A DNA stretch of 64,000 nt from Bacteroidaceae bacterium (GCA_017461605.1 JAFTXN010000003.1:62001-126000), one strand, 5' to 3'; shown: positions 42,625 through 52,761, numbered from the stretch's first letter. Notes: generated by a model from the sequence alone, not told the origin. Numbers and translations: made by a program.

Positions 42625-43140
42625 TTACTTGGAATAGCCTAATTTGGCCAGCACTTCGTTGCTGATATCAATGGTGGGCGAAGCAAAAATGATGCCTGCG
42701 TCGGAAGCTCTGTCAAGGACGAGCTGAAAGTTCTTGTTCTGCGCAATACCCTTGATGGCATTGTAGACTTCCTCCTGTATGGGTTCGATCAGAGCAATAC
42801 GCTTCTTGTAGAGTTCACCCTGCGGTGCGAAGTATTTCTTCTTGAGTTCGGCTGCCTCGCGCTCCTTGTCGATAATGGCTTGTTCGCGCTCCTTCTTTTG
42901 TGCTTCAGAGAGGAACACCATCTCGTTCTGATAGTTCTTATAGAGCGTGCGAGCCTCGTTCTCGAGCGCCTCAATCTCAGCCTGCCACTTGCGGCTCACC
43001 TGATTGAGCTGTTCGTTGGCACGTTCGTAGGCAGGAACATTGCTCATGATATATTCCATATCGACAAGCGCAAACTTCTGTGCATTTGCCTCAACGCCAA
43101 AGGCGCAAATCAGCAAGAGTGCTAAAAAAATCTTTTTCAT
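42625..43140 (-). CDS. OmpH/Skp-family periplasmic chaperone (first copy)
   Basis: 171 residues with signal peptide MKKIFLALLLICAFGVEANA. Same fold as the next gene: KFALVDMEYIMSNVPAY, then a coiled coil with KWQAEIEALENEARTLYKNY and REQAIIDKEREAAELKKKY, and a C-terminal VLDRASDAGIIFASP strand. It lies 48 bp after bamA. The two copies differ clearly, so they are old paralogues rather than a recent duplication. Two ompH genes after bamA is the normal Bacteroidales layout. Confidence 0.93.
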   Translation of the reverse strand: MKKIFLALLLICAFGVEANAQKFALVDMEYIMSNVPAYERANEQLNQVSRKWQAEIEALENEARTLYKNYQNEMVFLSEAQKKEREQAIIDKEREAAELKKKYFAPQGELYKKRIALIEPIQEEVYNAIKGIAQNKNFQLVLDRASDAGIIFASPTIDISNEVLAKLGYSK

Positions 43141-43188
43141 GTTGTCTTAAGTTTTTGGTTTCACTATACGAAGTCTTGAATTGGGGGC

Positions 43189-45888
43189 TTAGAATTCCTG
43201 ACCAATGATGAAGTGGAACTGACTGCCACCCACCTTCCGACCATTGATGGTCTTCTGGAAGCCATAAGCCCAGTCGATACCCATAAGTCCGACCATCGGC
43301 AGGAAGATGCGCACGCCAAGACCTGCAGAACGCTTGAGGTCGAACGGGTTGAACTTCTTGACATCTGTCCAAGCATTACCGGCTTCGACAAATGCAAGTG
43401 CATACATGCTGGTAGAGGTTTCGAGCATCAAGGGGTAGCGTAGCTCAAGCGTGAGGCGCGTATAGGCATAACCGTTGTCGCCGTTGGCACCGGCCAAAGC
43501 ACCATTGTCGTAACCACGCAAGCCTATGGTCTCTGTGGCATAGCCGGTGCTGTAACCCGACATACCGTCACCACCCACATAGAAGGTTTCGAAAGGCGAC
43601 TTCTTATAACGATTGTATGCACCCAACAAACCTACCTCTGCACGCGTCATGAGTACAGGACACTTCATCTTACCCGTGAGCGCGGTGAACGAGCGGAACT
43701 TCATCTTCCACTTGTGGTATTCAATCCAACGATACTTCTCCTGAGCCTCTGCCTGGTAGCTGGAACTCTGATAGTTCGTCGCCAAATTCTTGTAGTCCTT
43801 TCCATCCCACAGAGAATAGGGCGGCGTAGCACTTACAGAGAACGAGAACTCTGAACCACGGCTCGGGAAGAAACTCTGGTTGGTACTTGTACGATTGAGC
43901 GTCAGAGAGAGATTGATGTTGTTGCAATTTCCATCGGTAATCAAGAAGTATTGCCAGGATTTCAGCATGTATCGGGTGTATGACAACTCGGCCATGAAGG
44001 TAAAATAGTCGTCAGGCCAACGCATGCGCTTACCGAAGCCGACTGACAGACCAAACATCTTGACATACTTATCCGGGTCGTAGTAATTTGTATAGTTGTA
44101 GTAGCTACTGCTGTTGCCGTATCCGTAAATGTTGCTATACAACGAATTGTAGTAGTCCGTACCATAATAATTGCTGTTCACGTCGCTCTGCTTACTGTAG
44201 TAGAGCGATACGGAAAGCTGGTTGGGACGCTTCTTTCCGAACCAAGGATCGAGGAAAGAGATGGAATAACTCTGGAAGTACGTACCATTGGTCTGACCAC
44301 TGATAGAGAGCGTCTGGCCATCTCCCTGCGGGATGAAACCGGCTCGCTTATTGCCTTTACCAAAAAGGTTCTGCATTGAGAAGTTGGTAAACTTCAACCC
44401 TATGCGTCCCACAATACCGGTCTGTCCCCATCCGGCACTGAGCTCGATTTGGTCCGTTCCTTTCGTCACAAGTCCGTAGTCGATGTTCACTGTTCCGCTC
44501 AGTTCGTCGGGTTTTATCTGCAGGTCTCGCTGCAACGCCTCCGGGTCAAACTGATTCATACTGCTCAACTCGCGAATCGAACGCTTGATGGCATCCATGC
44601 TGAACAGGTCGCCGGGCTTTGTGCGAAGTTCACGGCGTATCACATCTTCGTAGACACGGTCGTTGCCACTGATACGAATTCTGTTCAGAGTGGCCTGCCG
44701 ACCTTCGGAGATGCGCATTTCGAGATCCACGGAGTCGTTGACGATATTCACCTCCACGGGGTCGAGTTGGTAGAACACGTATCCGTTGTCGTAATATTGG
44801 TTTCCGATGGCATCGTCGTCCACTTCAAGACGTTCCTGCAGCAAAGTCTGATTGTAGACATCGCCTTTCTTCATCTTCAACACGCGACTCAGAGCTTCCG
44901 ACTTATAGACGGTGTTGCCCACCCACTCGATGTTGCGAATGTAATACTTCTGTCCCTGATAAAGGTTAAGGTATATATCCACCTGAGATGTGCCTACTGA
45001 AGCTACGCTGTCGCTCAGCAACAATGCATCGCGGTAACCCCACTCGTTGAGACGGTCTATGAGAAATCCTTTGTCCTCTTCGTATTTTTCGGGAAGGAAT
45101 TTCTTCGATTTGAAGATGTTTACAAGACTCTTCTCACGCGTCTTTTTCATTGCACGCTTCAACTTCCCGACATACTTCTCGTCGACGCCGGAAATGTGGA
45201 TGCGGTGCACCTTAATCTTCTCGTTTTTGTTGATATTGATGTCCAAGAGTACGCGATTCTCTCCCGTAACGTCTTCTCTCTGGATGATTTCCACAGTTGC
45301 GTTCTTAAAGCCTTTCTCTTCGAAATAGCGCTTTATGATGGTCTTGGCGCGATCCACGATGTCGGGCGTGATGTTGCTACCGGTCTTCAATCCGAGGCGG
45401 GTTTCGAGATCCTCACGCTCAGACTTCTTGATGCCCGAATAGTTGATGCTGGCAACACGGGGCTGTGCTGTAAGCTTGATGCAGAGATATATCTTTCCGT
45501 CAACGATACTGTCGGCACTGATGGACACATTTGAGAACATCTTTTGTCGCCAGTAACGTCGCACGGCCTCACTTATTTCCGCACCCGGCACTTCGTAAGT
45601 CCGGCCTATCGTAAGTCCGGAAATGCTTTTGAGAAGTTGTTCATCAAAGTTTTCGCCACCCTCAATGGAGATTCCTCCCAAAACATAGGATGGGTGATCG
45701 GCCGTATAGGATATTTCGGGGCGTTGCGAGGAGGGTTGCTCATTCTGCGCAGCCATCGGAAGGCTGGCAACCGCCATCAGAAGCACCAAGAGGGCGCCCC
45801 CGATTTTCTGAAAAGCCCTGGCATTCCACCATGTGCTCTGTTTGTTATTTTGCAAAGTATCTTTGTTCACCGGAAGTGTATGTTTCAT
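43189..45888 (-). CDS. bamA: Outer-membrane assembly factor BamA (Omp85)
   Basis: The core subunit of the outer-membrane protein insertase. 899 residues, longer than the E. coli protein (about 810). A signal region is at about 30-48 (GGALLVLLMAVASLPMAAQ), preceded by an unusual 29-residue polar N-terminal extension. Five POTRA domains follow to about 480, e.g. GLTIGRTYEVPGAEISEAV. The 16-strand barrel ends with FHFIIGQEF, a C-terminal aromatic as expected. The lid loop includes Tyr-rich stretches (about 600-640). It starts 5 bp after uppS and is followed by two ompH genes. Confidence 0.95.
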   Translation of the reverse strand: MKHTLPVNKDTLQNNKQSTWWNARAFQKIGGALLVLLMAVASLPMAAQNEQPSSQRPEISYTADHPSYVLGGISIEGGENFDEQLLKSISGLTIGRTYEVPGAEISEAVRRYWRQKMFSNVSISADSIVDGKIYLCIKLTAQPRVASINYSGIKKSEREDLETRLGLKTGSNITPDIVDRAKTIIKRYFEEKGFKNATVEIIQREDVTGENRVLLDININKNEKIKVHRIHISGVDEKYVGKLKRAMKKTREKSLVNIFKSKKFLPEKYEEDKGFLIDRLNEWGYRDALLLSDSVASVGTSQVDIYLNLYQGQKYYIRNIEWVGNTVYKSEALSRVLKMKKGDVYNQTLLQERLEVDDDAIGNQYYDNGYVFYQLDPVEVNIVNDSVDLEMRISEGRQATLNRIRISGNDRVYEDVIRRELRTKPGDLFSMDAIKRSIRELSSMNQFDPEALQRDLQIKPDELSGTVNIDYGLVTKGTDQIELSAGWGQTGIVGRIGLKFTNFSMQNLFGKGNKRAGFIPQGDGQTLSISGQTNGTYFQSYSISFLDPWFGKKRPNQLSVSLYYSKQSDVNSNYYGTDYYNSLYSNIYGYGNSSSYYNYTNYYDPDKYVKMFGLSVGFGKRMRWPDDYFTFMAELSYTRYMLKSWQYFLITDGNCNNINLSLTLNRTSTNQSFFPSRGSEFSFSVSATPPYSLWDGKDYKNLATNYQSSSYQAEAQEKYRWIEYHKWKMKFRSFTALTGKMKCPVLMTRAEVGLLGAYNRYKKSPFETFYVGGDGMSGYSTGYATETIGLRGYDNGALAGANGDNGYAYTRLTLELRYPLMLETSTSMYALAFVEAGNAWTDVKKFNPFDLKRSAGLGVRIFLPMVGLMGIDWAYGFQKTINGRKVGGSQFHFIIGQEF

Positions 45889-45893
45889 TGCCT

Positions 45894-46676
45894 TTATTCA
45901 GTCGTATGATTTTCCTCCACCTGTTCGCTGGTTTTCCCAAAGCGACGTTCACGGTTTTGATATTCGAGTATGGCTTGGCAGAGTGCTTCGGTATTGAAGT
46001 CCGGCCAATAGGTGTCACAGAAGTAGAACTCCGTGTAAGCGCACTGCCACAACAGATAATTGCTGAGTCGCAGTTCGCCACCTGTGCGTATGAGCAATTC
46101 GGGATCGGGCATGAATGCCGTGGCGAGCGACTGCGACACCAGTTCTTCGCTGATGCTTTCGGGCTTCAGACTGCCGTCTGCCACCTTTTGCGCAAGGTTT
46201 TTCACGGTTTCCGTCAGCTCCCAGCGCGATGAATAGCTCAGAGCCAACACCATGGTCATGCCGGTATTGCCGGCGGTACGTGCCATGCTGCCTTCGAGCG
46301 TGGTGCGCACAATTTCGGGCAGGCGCTGCATGTCTCCGATGATGCGGAGGCGCACATTGTTCTTCATAAACAGCTCATCCTCCAGCGACTCTATGATGAG
46401 TGCCATCAGTGCTGCCACTTCGTCGGCAGGGCGGTTCCAGTTTTCGGTGGAGAATGTATATAGTGTCAAGAAGCGCACGCCAAGATTGGAGGCTGCTTCC
46501 GTGATTTCCTTCACAGCCACCACACCTTGCTGATGGCCCATGCTGCGTTGCATGCCACGCTCCTTGGCCCATCGCCCGTTGCCGTCCATGATGATGGCAA
46601 TGTGTGCGGGAATGCGTTCGCGGTCGAGGGCTGCGAGGGCTGTGCCGGCGGTTGTTGTCTGATTGTCGTTGTGCAT
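45894..46676 (-). CDS. uppS: Isoprenyl transferase (undecaprenyl diphosphate synthase)
   Basis: Makes the C55 lipid carrier for peptidoglycan and surface glycans by cis-prenyl condensation. 260 residues. The start at 46676 is preferred to one 75 bp further upstream because GAAAGGAGAA, a rare strong Shine-Dalgarno for this genome, lies 6 nt before it. Catalytic motif [16 protein letters not shown] (D31), then [15 protein letters not shown] and [15 protein letters not shown]. It lies 50 bp after the DUF6089 gene and 5 bp before bamA, coupling lipid carrier and outer-membrane assembly. Confidence 0.95.
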   Translation of the reverse strand: MHNDNQTTTAGTALAALDRERIPAHIAIIMDGNGRWAKERGMQRSMGHQQGVVAVKEITEAASNLGVRFLTLYTFSTENWNRPADEVAALMALIIESLEDELFMKNNVRLRIIGDMQRLPEIVRTTLEGSMARTAGNTGMTMVLALSYSSRWELTETVKNLAQKVADGSLKPESISEELVSQSLATAFMPDPELLIRTGGELRLSNYLLWQCAYTEFYFCDTYWPDFNTEALCQAILEYQNRERRFGKTSEQVEENHTTE

Positions 46677-46726
46677 ATTGGTTCTCCTTTCGGGGAATTT
46701 GGGGAGTGCTTTCTGAACTTTGCGCA

Positions 46727-47413
46727 TCAATCCTTGTTGCAAGTGGGACACTTCGGAGCAAGATCGTAAGTCAGTGTAAGCATTGTGAAACTGTAGTGGT
46801 CTTTATTCCGGAAGCCTCCCGACTTGATGAAGAGCGGTGCTTCGAGTCCCTCCAACTTGTCTGAAGGTGTGAGATGAATGCGCCATTCGAGACCGAGGTT
46901 CAGACGGCGCCCCACCTTATACTTGATGCCGACTCCCATGGGCAGGTTGACGGTGAACGCCTTGCCCGGTGTGCCATACGTAAGCCCGAAGCCCACCTGC
47001 AGATAGGGCACCAGGCGATGATTGCCCAAGTATCCGTCGGCATATCCATAGGGCAGGAAATGCAGCTCGTAGAGTGCGCTGAGGTCGCAGATGCCTCCGC
47101 TGTATTTGTAGTTCAGACGCTCGGTGGTGGTACCATCGATCGAGGGATAGAAATTCTCCACTCCCGAAACGTCGCCCACCGTTCGCGCATAACTGAAGGC
47201 TGTCTTCACAGCCATGCGTGCGTTGAGCGGAAAGCGGGCCACAAGGCCGCCACCGAGGTTGGTATTTCCGAAAAACTTGGAGTTGGCATCGTTCAGGCTG
47301 AATGCCGCCCCCACGCCTGCACCCAGTTCCAGACGATATTCCTCATCATCCTGCGCCATCAGGGGCAGGACGAAAACAAATGCCGTCAGTATGTAAACAA
47401 GGCGTTGCAGCAC
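46727..47413 (-). CDS. Outer-membrane beta-barrel protein, DUF6089-like
   Basis: 228 residues with signal peptide [21 protein letters not shown]. Alternating amphipathic strands ([53 protein letters not shown]) indicate an 8-stranded-type barrel. It ends in CPTCNKD, with two cysteines. A protein of this kind regularly precedes uppS-bamA in Bacteroidetes, suggesting a role in envelope biogenesis that remains undefined. 46 bp after the preceding gene. Confidence 0.82.
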   Translation of the reverse strand: MLQRLVYILTAFVFVLPLMAQDDEEYRLELGAGVGAAFSLNDANSKFFGNTNLGGGLVARFPLNARMAVKTAFSYARTVGDVSGVENFYPSIDGTTTERLNYKYSGGICDLSALYELHFLPYGYADGYLGNHRLVPYLQVGFGLTYGTPGKAFTVNLPMGVGIKYKVGRRLNLGLEWRIHLTPSDKLEGLEAPLFIKSGGFRNKDHYSFTMLTLTYDLAPKCPTCNKD

Positions 47414-47459
47414 GATTGGTTATCTTGATTGTTGATGCAAAATCCTACGATGCCCGGCA

Positions 47460-48803
47460 TTAGCGACTGACCCAACCCAAACGATTGAGGCGGCCACGCC
47501 ACACATCACCGCTACCACTGCAGACCACCCACACGAAGTTGTCGGCATCGGTCGTGGCAGCCACCATTGTTCCCGTCAGAGCCGTGGGGAATGCGATCGC
47601 GCCGGGAATCCATGTGCGGCCATTGTCCGAACTCTGATAAAGCATGTGGCGACCGTCGGCAGTGGTTCCGGCCAACAGACTGCCCTCGTCGTAAGTCATC
47701 AGGGCTGCATTCTGCAGATTGGGACAAGGATAGGGATTTTTGTCTTCCACAGGCAGGAAAAACCAACTGAAGTTTTCACGTCCGGTGAGGTCCACTACGC
47801 GTTTCCAAACCTTGGCTCCTCCCTCTGAGCTTCCCACCATCAATATGTTTTCGAGGTGCTTATCAGTGCGCGACAGTTGGTGAGCCGACACGAAGTTGCC
47901 GGTGGGCCACTCTGCCGGTTCGTCCACATCTTCGGCCACCCATTCCACACCGTCGGTCGATGCATAAATCGTTCCACCGCTCTGGGCATAGAGAGTTTGC
48001 GACCCGGCTGCCACAAGGGCTTCGGGGCGGAAGTCTGTTTCCACAAGGCTCCACACCATTCCATCAGCAGAACTCAGAAGCCCCTCGTTGCCAAGGGCAT
48101 AAAGCCGTTGTTCGATCTGCATCACGCTGCGAGGGTTCAAGCCCGTCGCACTCAGGTCGATGGTGTTCCATGTAGTCGGGTGAGCGACATCGGCCACAGC
48201 CACGCAGACATCGGCATCCATTCGGCCATACGCCAAGAGGCGAGTTCCCATTCGCACAAGGCGGGTATCGGTCAGCGCAGCCAATGCGGCTTCACCGCCA
48301 TGCACACGCGCCCATCTGAAAGAGTCGGCCTCTTCCCGATGCACGCGCAGATTGACGCTGTAAGTGCGCGAACCGATTCCGTCGTAGGCATATACCGTGA
48401 CGAAACGTTCGCGAGAGAAATCCAAGCTGTCGGCCAACGTTAACGTAGAGTCCTCGCCGGTGACCAGCGAACGGATGGCCAAACGTCCCGTTCCTGAGAA
48501 AGCTGAAAACACCGTCTTGTCCGTGCGAGTGCCCACAGGGAGCGAATCAGCGTTGTAGATGCGCCCGTTGATGTGGTCGATACTCAGGGGATAGTAATAG
48601 CCTTGCACGGTTACCGAATAGACGGTATCTTTTCCCTCCGATGTTTTCGTCTTTACGTCGCGTGTAAGTGTACCAATGCGCGCGGCAGTCACGATGCAAT
48701 CGCCATAATCCGACGCATCGACAACATCGTCGCTCGAACATGCCGACTGCATGCCCACGAATGCCACTGCCAGCAGGAAAAACAGGATACGGATGTACTT
48801 CAT
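47460..48803 (-). CDS. Lipoprotein with beta-propeller-like repeats (DUF6242-like)
   Basis: 447 residues from the ATG at 48803 (MKYIRILFFLLAVAFVGM). The lipobox is MQSAC-S-S-D, so it is lipidated. An N-terminal Ig-like part (YSVTVQGYYYPLSIDHINGR) is followed by about five kelch/sialidase-like blades with AYGRMDADV, LYALGNEGLLSSADGMVW, IYASTDGVEWV and LYQSSDNGRTWIPG (Asp-box-like SxDxGxTW). Probably an outer-membrane lipoprotein that binds a partner. First gene of the minus-strand unit leading to uppS-bamA. An in-frame start further upstream is less likely because it includes the promoter. Confidence 0.8.
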   Translation of the reverse strand: MKYIRILFFLLAVAFVGMQSACSSDDVVDASDYGDCIVTAARIGTLTRDVKTKTSEGKDTVYSVTVQGYYYPLSIDHINGRIYNADSLPVGTRTDKTVFSAFSGTGRLAIRSLVTGEDSTLTLADSLDFSRERFVTVYAYDGIGSRTYSVNLRVHREEADSFRWARVHGGEAALAALTDTRLVRMGTRLLAYGRMDADVCVAVADVAHPTTWNTIDLSATGLNPRSVMQIEQRLYALGNEGLLSSADGMVWSLVETDFRPEALVAAGSQTLYAQSGGTIYASTDGVEWVAEDVDEPAEWPTGNFVSAHQLSRTDKHLENILMVGSSEGGAKVWKRVVDLTGRENFSWFFLPVEDKNPYPCPNLQNAALMTYDEGSLLAGTTADGRHMLYQSSDNGRTWIPGAIAFPTALTGTMVAATTDADNFVWVVCSGSGDVWRGRLNRLGWVSR

Positions 48804-48843
48804 ATTTGGGTTGTTTCCGGTCAATGTGTAATAATACAAGATG

Positions 48844-48876
48844 CAAAGGTAGGCACATTTGAGCAAAAACGGAAAC
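48844..48876 (-). promoter_or_regulatory. Promoter of the DUF6242-DUF6089-uppS-bamA-ompH unit
   Basis: The minus strand reads TACCTTTG at 48851-48844, about 40 nt before the first ATG, with TTTC at the -33 position about 20 nt upstream. Confidence 0.5.
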
Positions 48877-49036
48877 CGAGCCGCCTTTTTTAGTATTATT
48901 TTAAGAATTTCGGGCTTGCATTTCAACCCATTTCACCGAAGTTTCCCCCATTTCAGGCCTCCCACCATAGCACACGAGAGAAGCGTGAAAACATCTCCAA
49001 AGAGCTACCCGACTCCGCACCGGGCAAGGCGGAAAA

Positions 49037-49100
49037 TCTGCAAGGCGTTTAGAAAATTCTACAAGCACTGCAGAAATTTCTACAAGCACTGCAGATTTTC
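49037..49100. repeat. Dispersed modular palindrome, copy F
   Basis: One GCAAGGCGTTTAGAAAATTC module, then two ACAAGCACTGCAGA modules. It runs straight into the first promoter repeat of the GH3 gene (CTCGCCTTGCACTAAC), the only place where the two repeat families touch. Confidence 0.82.
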
Positions 49101-49113
49101 TCTCGCCTTGCAC

Positions 49114-49205
49114 TAACTTTGCTTCGCCAAGTTAGGCTACGACTCGGCAGGGCAGAAGAAAAACCAGATTTCCTTTTGCCCTGCTCTCGCCTTGCACTAA
49201 CTTTG
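49114..49205 (+). promoter_or_regulatory. Two tandem promoter repeats upstream of the GH3-family gene
   Basis: -7 boxes TAACTTTG at 49114-49121 and 49198-49205, 84 bp apart, each preceded by CTCGCCTTGCAC. The second has TTTG at 49175-49178, exactly 19 nt before its -7 box, and a leader of 33 nt to the ATG. Confidence 0.75.
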
Positions 49206-49238
49206 CCCACTAAAACGACACAAGAAACAAAAACCTAT

Positions 49239-50744
49239 ATGAGCATCACACAACTGGCACGCCCCTTCTTGATGCGTCGTGCCAAGGAAATCGAAAAGCG
49301 CTCGCTCAACACTGAAGAAGTGCAACGCAGCGTGCTGTCGGCACTCGTGGCACGCGCCGAACAGACCCAATGGGGTCGGGAATATGGTTACGATTCGGTG
49401 GGTAGCTACGAAACTTTTTCCGGACGCGTGCCGGTGAATACTTATGAGGAGCTAAAAAATCACATCGACCTGATGCGACAAGGCGAAGCCGATGTGCTGT
49501 GGCCGGGTCGCGTGCGGTGGTACGCCAAAAGCTCGGGCACAACCAACGACAAGAGCAAATTCATCCCCGTATCGGCCGACGGATTGCGCGACACCCACTA
49601 CGCCGGCGGCAGAGACGCTGTGGCGCTCTACCTACGCAATCACCCGAAAAGCAAAATCTTTGACGGACGCGCCCTCATCCTCGGCGGAAGTCACGCGCCC
49701 AATTACAACTTGCCCCACTCACTGGTGGGCGACCTCAGCGCCATCCTCATCGAGAACATCAATCCCGTGGTCAATCTCATCCGCGTGCCGAAGAAAAGCA
49801 CAGCCTTGTTGGCCGATTTTGAGGAAAAACGCGACCGAATTGCCCGTGAGGCGCTCAACAAGAATGTTACCAACCTGAGCGGCGTACCCTCGTGGATGAT
49901 GTCTGTCATCAGCCGCGTGCTCGAACTCTCGGGCAAGGACACACTCGAGCAAGTGTGGCCCAACTTGGAAGTGTTCTTCCACGGAGGCGTGGCCTTCACG
50001 CCCTATCGTGAGCAATATCGCCGCATCATCCGCTCGCCCAAGATGAATTACATGGAGACCTACAACGCCAGCGAGGGCTTCTTCGGGCTGCAAAGCGATC
50101 CCGACGACAGTTCCATGCTCCTCATGACCGATTACGGCGTGTTCTACGAATTCATCCCTCTGGAGGAAGTAGGAAAACCCAACCCGCACGTGATACCTCT
50201 TTGGCAGGTTGAGTGTGGGCGCAACTACGCCATCGTGATTTCCACATCCAGTGGCCTGTGGCGTTATCAGATTGGCGACACCGTCCGCTTCACATCCACA
50301 CGTCCCTACAAGTTTGTCATCAGCGGCCGCACCAAGTGTTTCATCAATGCCTTCGGCGAGGAGCTGATTGTGGACAACGCGGAGCAGGGACTGCGACAAG
50401 CCTGCGAAGCCACAGGTGCCGTGGTGAAAGAATATACCGCCGCGCCGGTATTCATGAACGACGAGGGACATTGCCGCCACCAATGGGTCATCGAGTTCGA
50501 CACACCGCCGGCCGATCTCGAAGCCTTTGCCGACCGGCTGGACCAAGCGTTGCAAAACATCAACTCCGACTACGAAGCCAAGCGCTTCAAGAACCTCACG
50601 CTGCAACGCCTCGAGATTATTCCGGCACGCGCCGGTCTCTTCGACGACTGGTTGCGCAGCCGCGGAAAACTGGGCGGACAGCACAAGGTGCCGCGTCTGG
50701 CCAACAACAGAGACATCATCGAGCAAGTGCTCGCCCTGCGCTGA
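49239..50744 (+). CDS. GH3-family acyl-adenylating enzyme
   Basis: 501 residues from the ATG at 49239 (MSITQLARPFLMRRAKEIE). It belongs to the GH3 branch of the ANL adenylate-forming superfamily: the ATP motif YAKSSGTTNDKSKFIPVS at about 98-116, FHGGVAFTPYREQY, YNASEGFFGLQ, and the C-terminal hinge RTKCFINAFGEEL. Plant GH3 enzymes join amino acids to acyl acids; the bacterial substrate is unknown. It leads a co-directional run with an Ig-like lipoprotein (52 bp downstream), a DUF3108 protein and pdxB. Confidence 0.9.
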   Translation: MSITQLARPFLMRRAKEIEKRSLNTEEVQRSVLSALVARAEQTQWGREYGYDSVGSYETFSGRVPVNTYEELKNHIDLMRQGEADVLWPGRVRWYAKSSGTTNDKSKFIPVSADGLRDTHYAGGRDAVALYLRNHPKSKIFDGRALILGGSHAPNYNLPHSLVGDLSAILIENINPVVNLIRVPKKSTALLADFEEKRDRIAREALNKNVTNLSGVPSWMMSVISRVLELSGKDTLEQVWPNLEVFFHGGVAFTPYREQYRRIIRSPKMNYMETYNASEGFFGLQSDPDDSSMLLMTDYGVFYEFIPLEEVGKPNPHVIPLWQVECGRNYAIVISTSSGLWRYQIGDTVRFTSTRPYKFVISGRTKCFINAFGEELIVDNAEQGLRQACEATGAVVKEYTAAPVFMNDEGHCRHQWVIEFDTPPADLEAFADRLDQALQNINSDYEAKRFKNLTLQRLEIIPARAGLFDDWLRSRGKLGGQHKVPRLANNRDIIEQVLALR

Positions 50745-50796
50745 TTTCTGCATCGACACATCCCAAACACGCCGTTACATCTCCGAAAAATTGAAC

Positions 50797-52761
50797 ATGC
50801 TTTCCTATATATATAATAATGTATGCCGACACATCGGAAAGGCTTGCACCCTCATGCTACTGCTGATGGCTGCTTGCGCCAACCCCGGTGCCGGACCCGA
50901 CGGAGGCCCTTACGACGAAACGCCGCCGCATCTGCTCGGCACCTCACCGCAACTGGGAGGACGAAACATCGACGGAAAGAAAATCACCCTGATTTTCGAC
51001 GAAGCCGTACAGCTTGAGAACGCGGCCGAAAAGGTGATTGTTTCGCCGCCACAGGTCGAAATGCCCGAAATCAAGGTAAGCGGACGACGCATCACGGTAT
51101 CCCTGCTCGACAGCCTCAAGCCCGGAACCACCTACACGGTAGACTTCTCCGACGCCATCAAGGACGCAACCGAGGGAAACCCGATGGGAAATTTTACCTA
51201 TTACTTCTCAACCGGCGAGAGCGTAGACACAATGGAGGTGGCGGGACACGTGCTCGCGGCCGACAACCTTACACCCGTCAAAGGGATATTGGTGGGCTTG
51301 CACAATGTATTGGCAGACTCGGCATTCCGCACCCGGGCTTTCGATCGCGTGGCCCGAACCAACGCCGAGGGATTCTTCTCCATCAAGGGTGTTTCGCCGG
51401 GCAACTACCGTGCTTACGCATTGATGGACATGGATGGCGACTTTTGCTTCTCGGGAAAGGGAGAAATGATAGCTTTCTCTCAAGAAATCATCACACCGTC
51501 CTCGTTCCCCGACGTGCGACACGATACCTTGTGGGTGGACAGCGTGCGCTACGACTCCGTTCGCACCATCCCCTACACCCACTATATGCCCGACAACCTG
51601 GTGCTCCGAGCTTTCAAGGAAGCCAATCAACCTCGTGCACTGCTGAAGCTCATTCGCGACGTTCCCGAGAAGTTTACCGCCTACTTCACGGCGCCTTCGG
51701 CCGAAGCACCTGTGGTAAACGGCATCGGCTTTGACGCTTCGGCCGCCTTGATGGAAAGCCGTTCGCGCGGCAACGACACCATTACCTATTGGGTGTGCGA
51801 CACGGCTCTCATGGCGCGCGACACGCTGCATTTCACCTACACCTACGAAGCCACCGACGACAGCACCGGACTTGCCAGCCAGCGCACTGACACCTTCGAG
51901 TTGGTACCCAAACTCACCATGGCGCGACGCCTCAAGCAGAAGGCTGAAGCCATGGAACGATGGCAGAAACAGCAAGAACGATTGCGCAAACGTGGCAAAG
52001 CCGGCAACGAAGAGCCGCCACGCGACTATGTGAAGTTCAGCGGACGCATCAATTCGTCCATGGCCCCCGACCAAAACATCACATTCACGCTGTCCGAACC
52101 GGCAAGCATCGACACCGCCGGCATACACCTTCTGCTCACTGTCGACAGCATTCAGACGGCTTCGCCGTTCCGACTGGTGCGCGACAAGCACGACTTGCAA
52201 CGCTACACGCTGTATGGCGAATGGCGGCCGGGGCAACGCTATGAACTGAGAATCGACTCTGCAGCCGTCCGAAGCATCTACGACAATGTGAACAAGCCCT
52301 TCAACCAAACCTTCAGCATCTCCAAGAATGAGGAGTTTGCCGCCCTGTTTGTCCACTTGCCGCAAGCCGACACCTCCATGGTGGTCCAACTTCTCGTCTC
52401 CGATACGAAAGTCGAGCGGCAGGTGAGGGTGAAATCGGGGCGTGCCGACTTCTATTACATCGAACCGGGCACCTACTATCTGCGTGCCTTCCGCGATATC
52501 AACAACAACAGCCGGTGGGATAGCGGTCTCTTCGACGAAGGCCTGCAAGCCGAGACCGTTTACTATTATCCCAAGACGCTGAAGCTACGCGCCAACTGGG
52601 ACATCGAGGAGACATGGCAGCTCGACGCACTCCCGGCCGACAAGCAGAAGCCCACCGACCTGCAAAACAAGCAAAAGGAGAAGAAGCAAACCGGGCGCAG
52701 CAGGAACGCCGAACGAATGCGTGAGAAAGGGCAGCCAGGCAATGCGCGACTGAGGATGTAG
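50797..52761 (+). CDS. Lipoprotein with SbsA-type Ig-like (Big_5) domain
   Basis: 654 residues from the ATG at 50797. The lipobox is LLMAAC at about residues 22-27. A Big_5 Ig domain covers about 35-140 (PPHLLGTSPQLGGRNIDG, ITLIFDEAVQL, TYTVDFSDAIKDATEGN). A carboxypeptidase-regulatory-like domain follows (VAGHVLAADNLTPVKG), and a second one near the C-terminus (FRDINNNSRWDSGLFD). The C-terminal 45 residues are strongly basic (KQKEKKQTGRSRNAERMREK). Common in Bacteroidetes and probably on the outer membrane; role unknown. 52 bp after the GH3 gene. Confidence 0.85.
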   Translation: MLSYIYNNVCRHIGKACTLMLLLMAACANPGAGPDGGPYDETPPHLLGTSPQLGGRNIDGKKITLIFDEAVQLENAAEKVIVSPPQVEMPEIKVSGRRITVSLLDSLKPGTTYTVDFSDAIKDATEGNPMGNFTYYFSTGESVDTMEVAGHVLAADNLTPVKGILVGLHNVLADSAFRTRAFDRVARTNAEGFFSIKGVSPGNYRAYALMDMDGDFCFSGKGEMIAFSQEIITPSSFPDVRHDTLWVDSVRYDSVRTIPYTHYMPDNLVLRAFKEANQPRALLKLIRDVPEKFTAYFTAPSAEAPVVNGIGFDASAALMESRSRGNDTITYWVCDTALMARDTLHFTYTYEATDDSTGLASQRTDTFELVPKLTMARRLKQKAEAMERWQKQQERLRKRGKAGNEEPPRDYVKFSGRINSSMAPDQNITFTLSEPASIDTAGIHLLLTVDSIQTASPFRLVRDKHDLQRYTLYGEWRPGQRYELRIDSAAVRSIYDNVNKPFNQTFSISKNEEFAALFVHLPQADTSMVVQLLVSDTKVERQVRVKSGRADFYYIEPGTYYLRAFRDINNNSRWDSGLFDEGLQAETVYYYPKTLKLRANWDIEETWQLDALPADKQKPTDLQNKQKEKKQTGRSRNAERMREKGQPGNARLRM

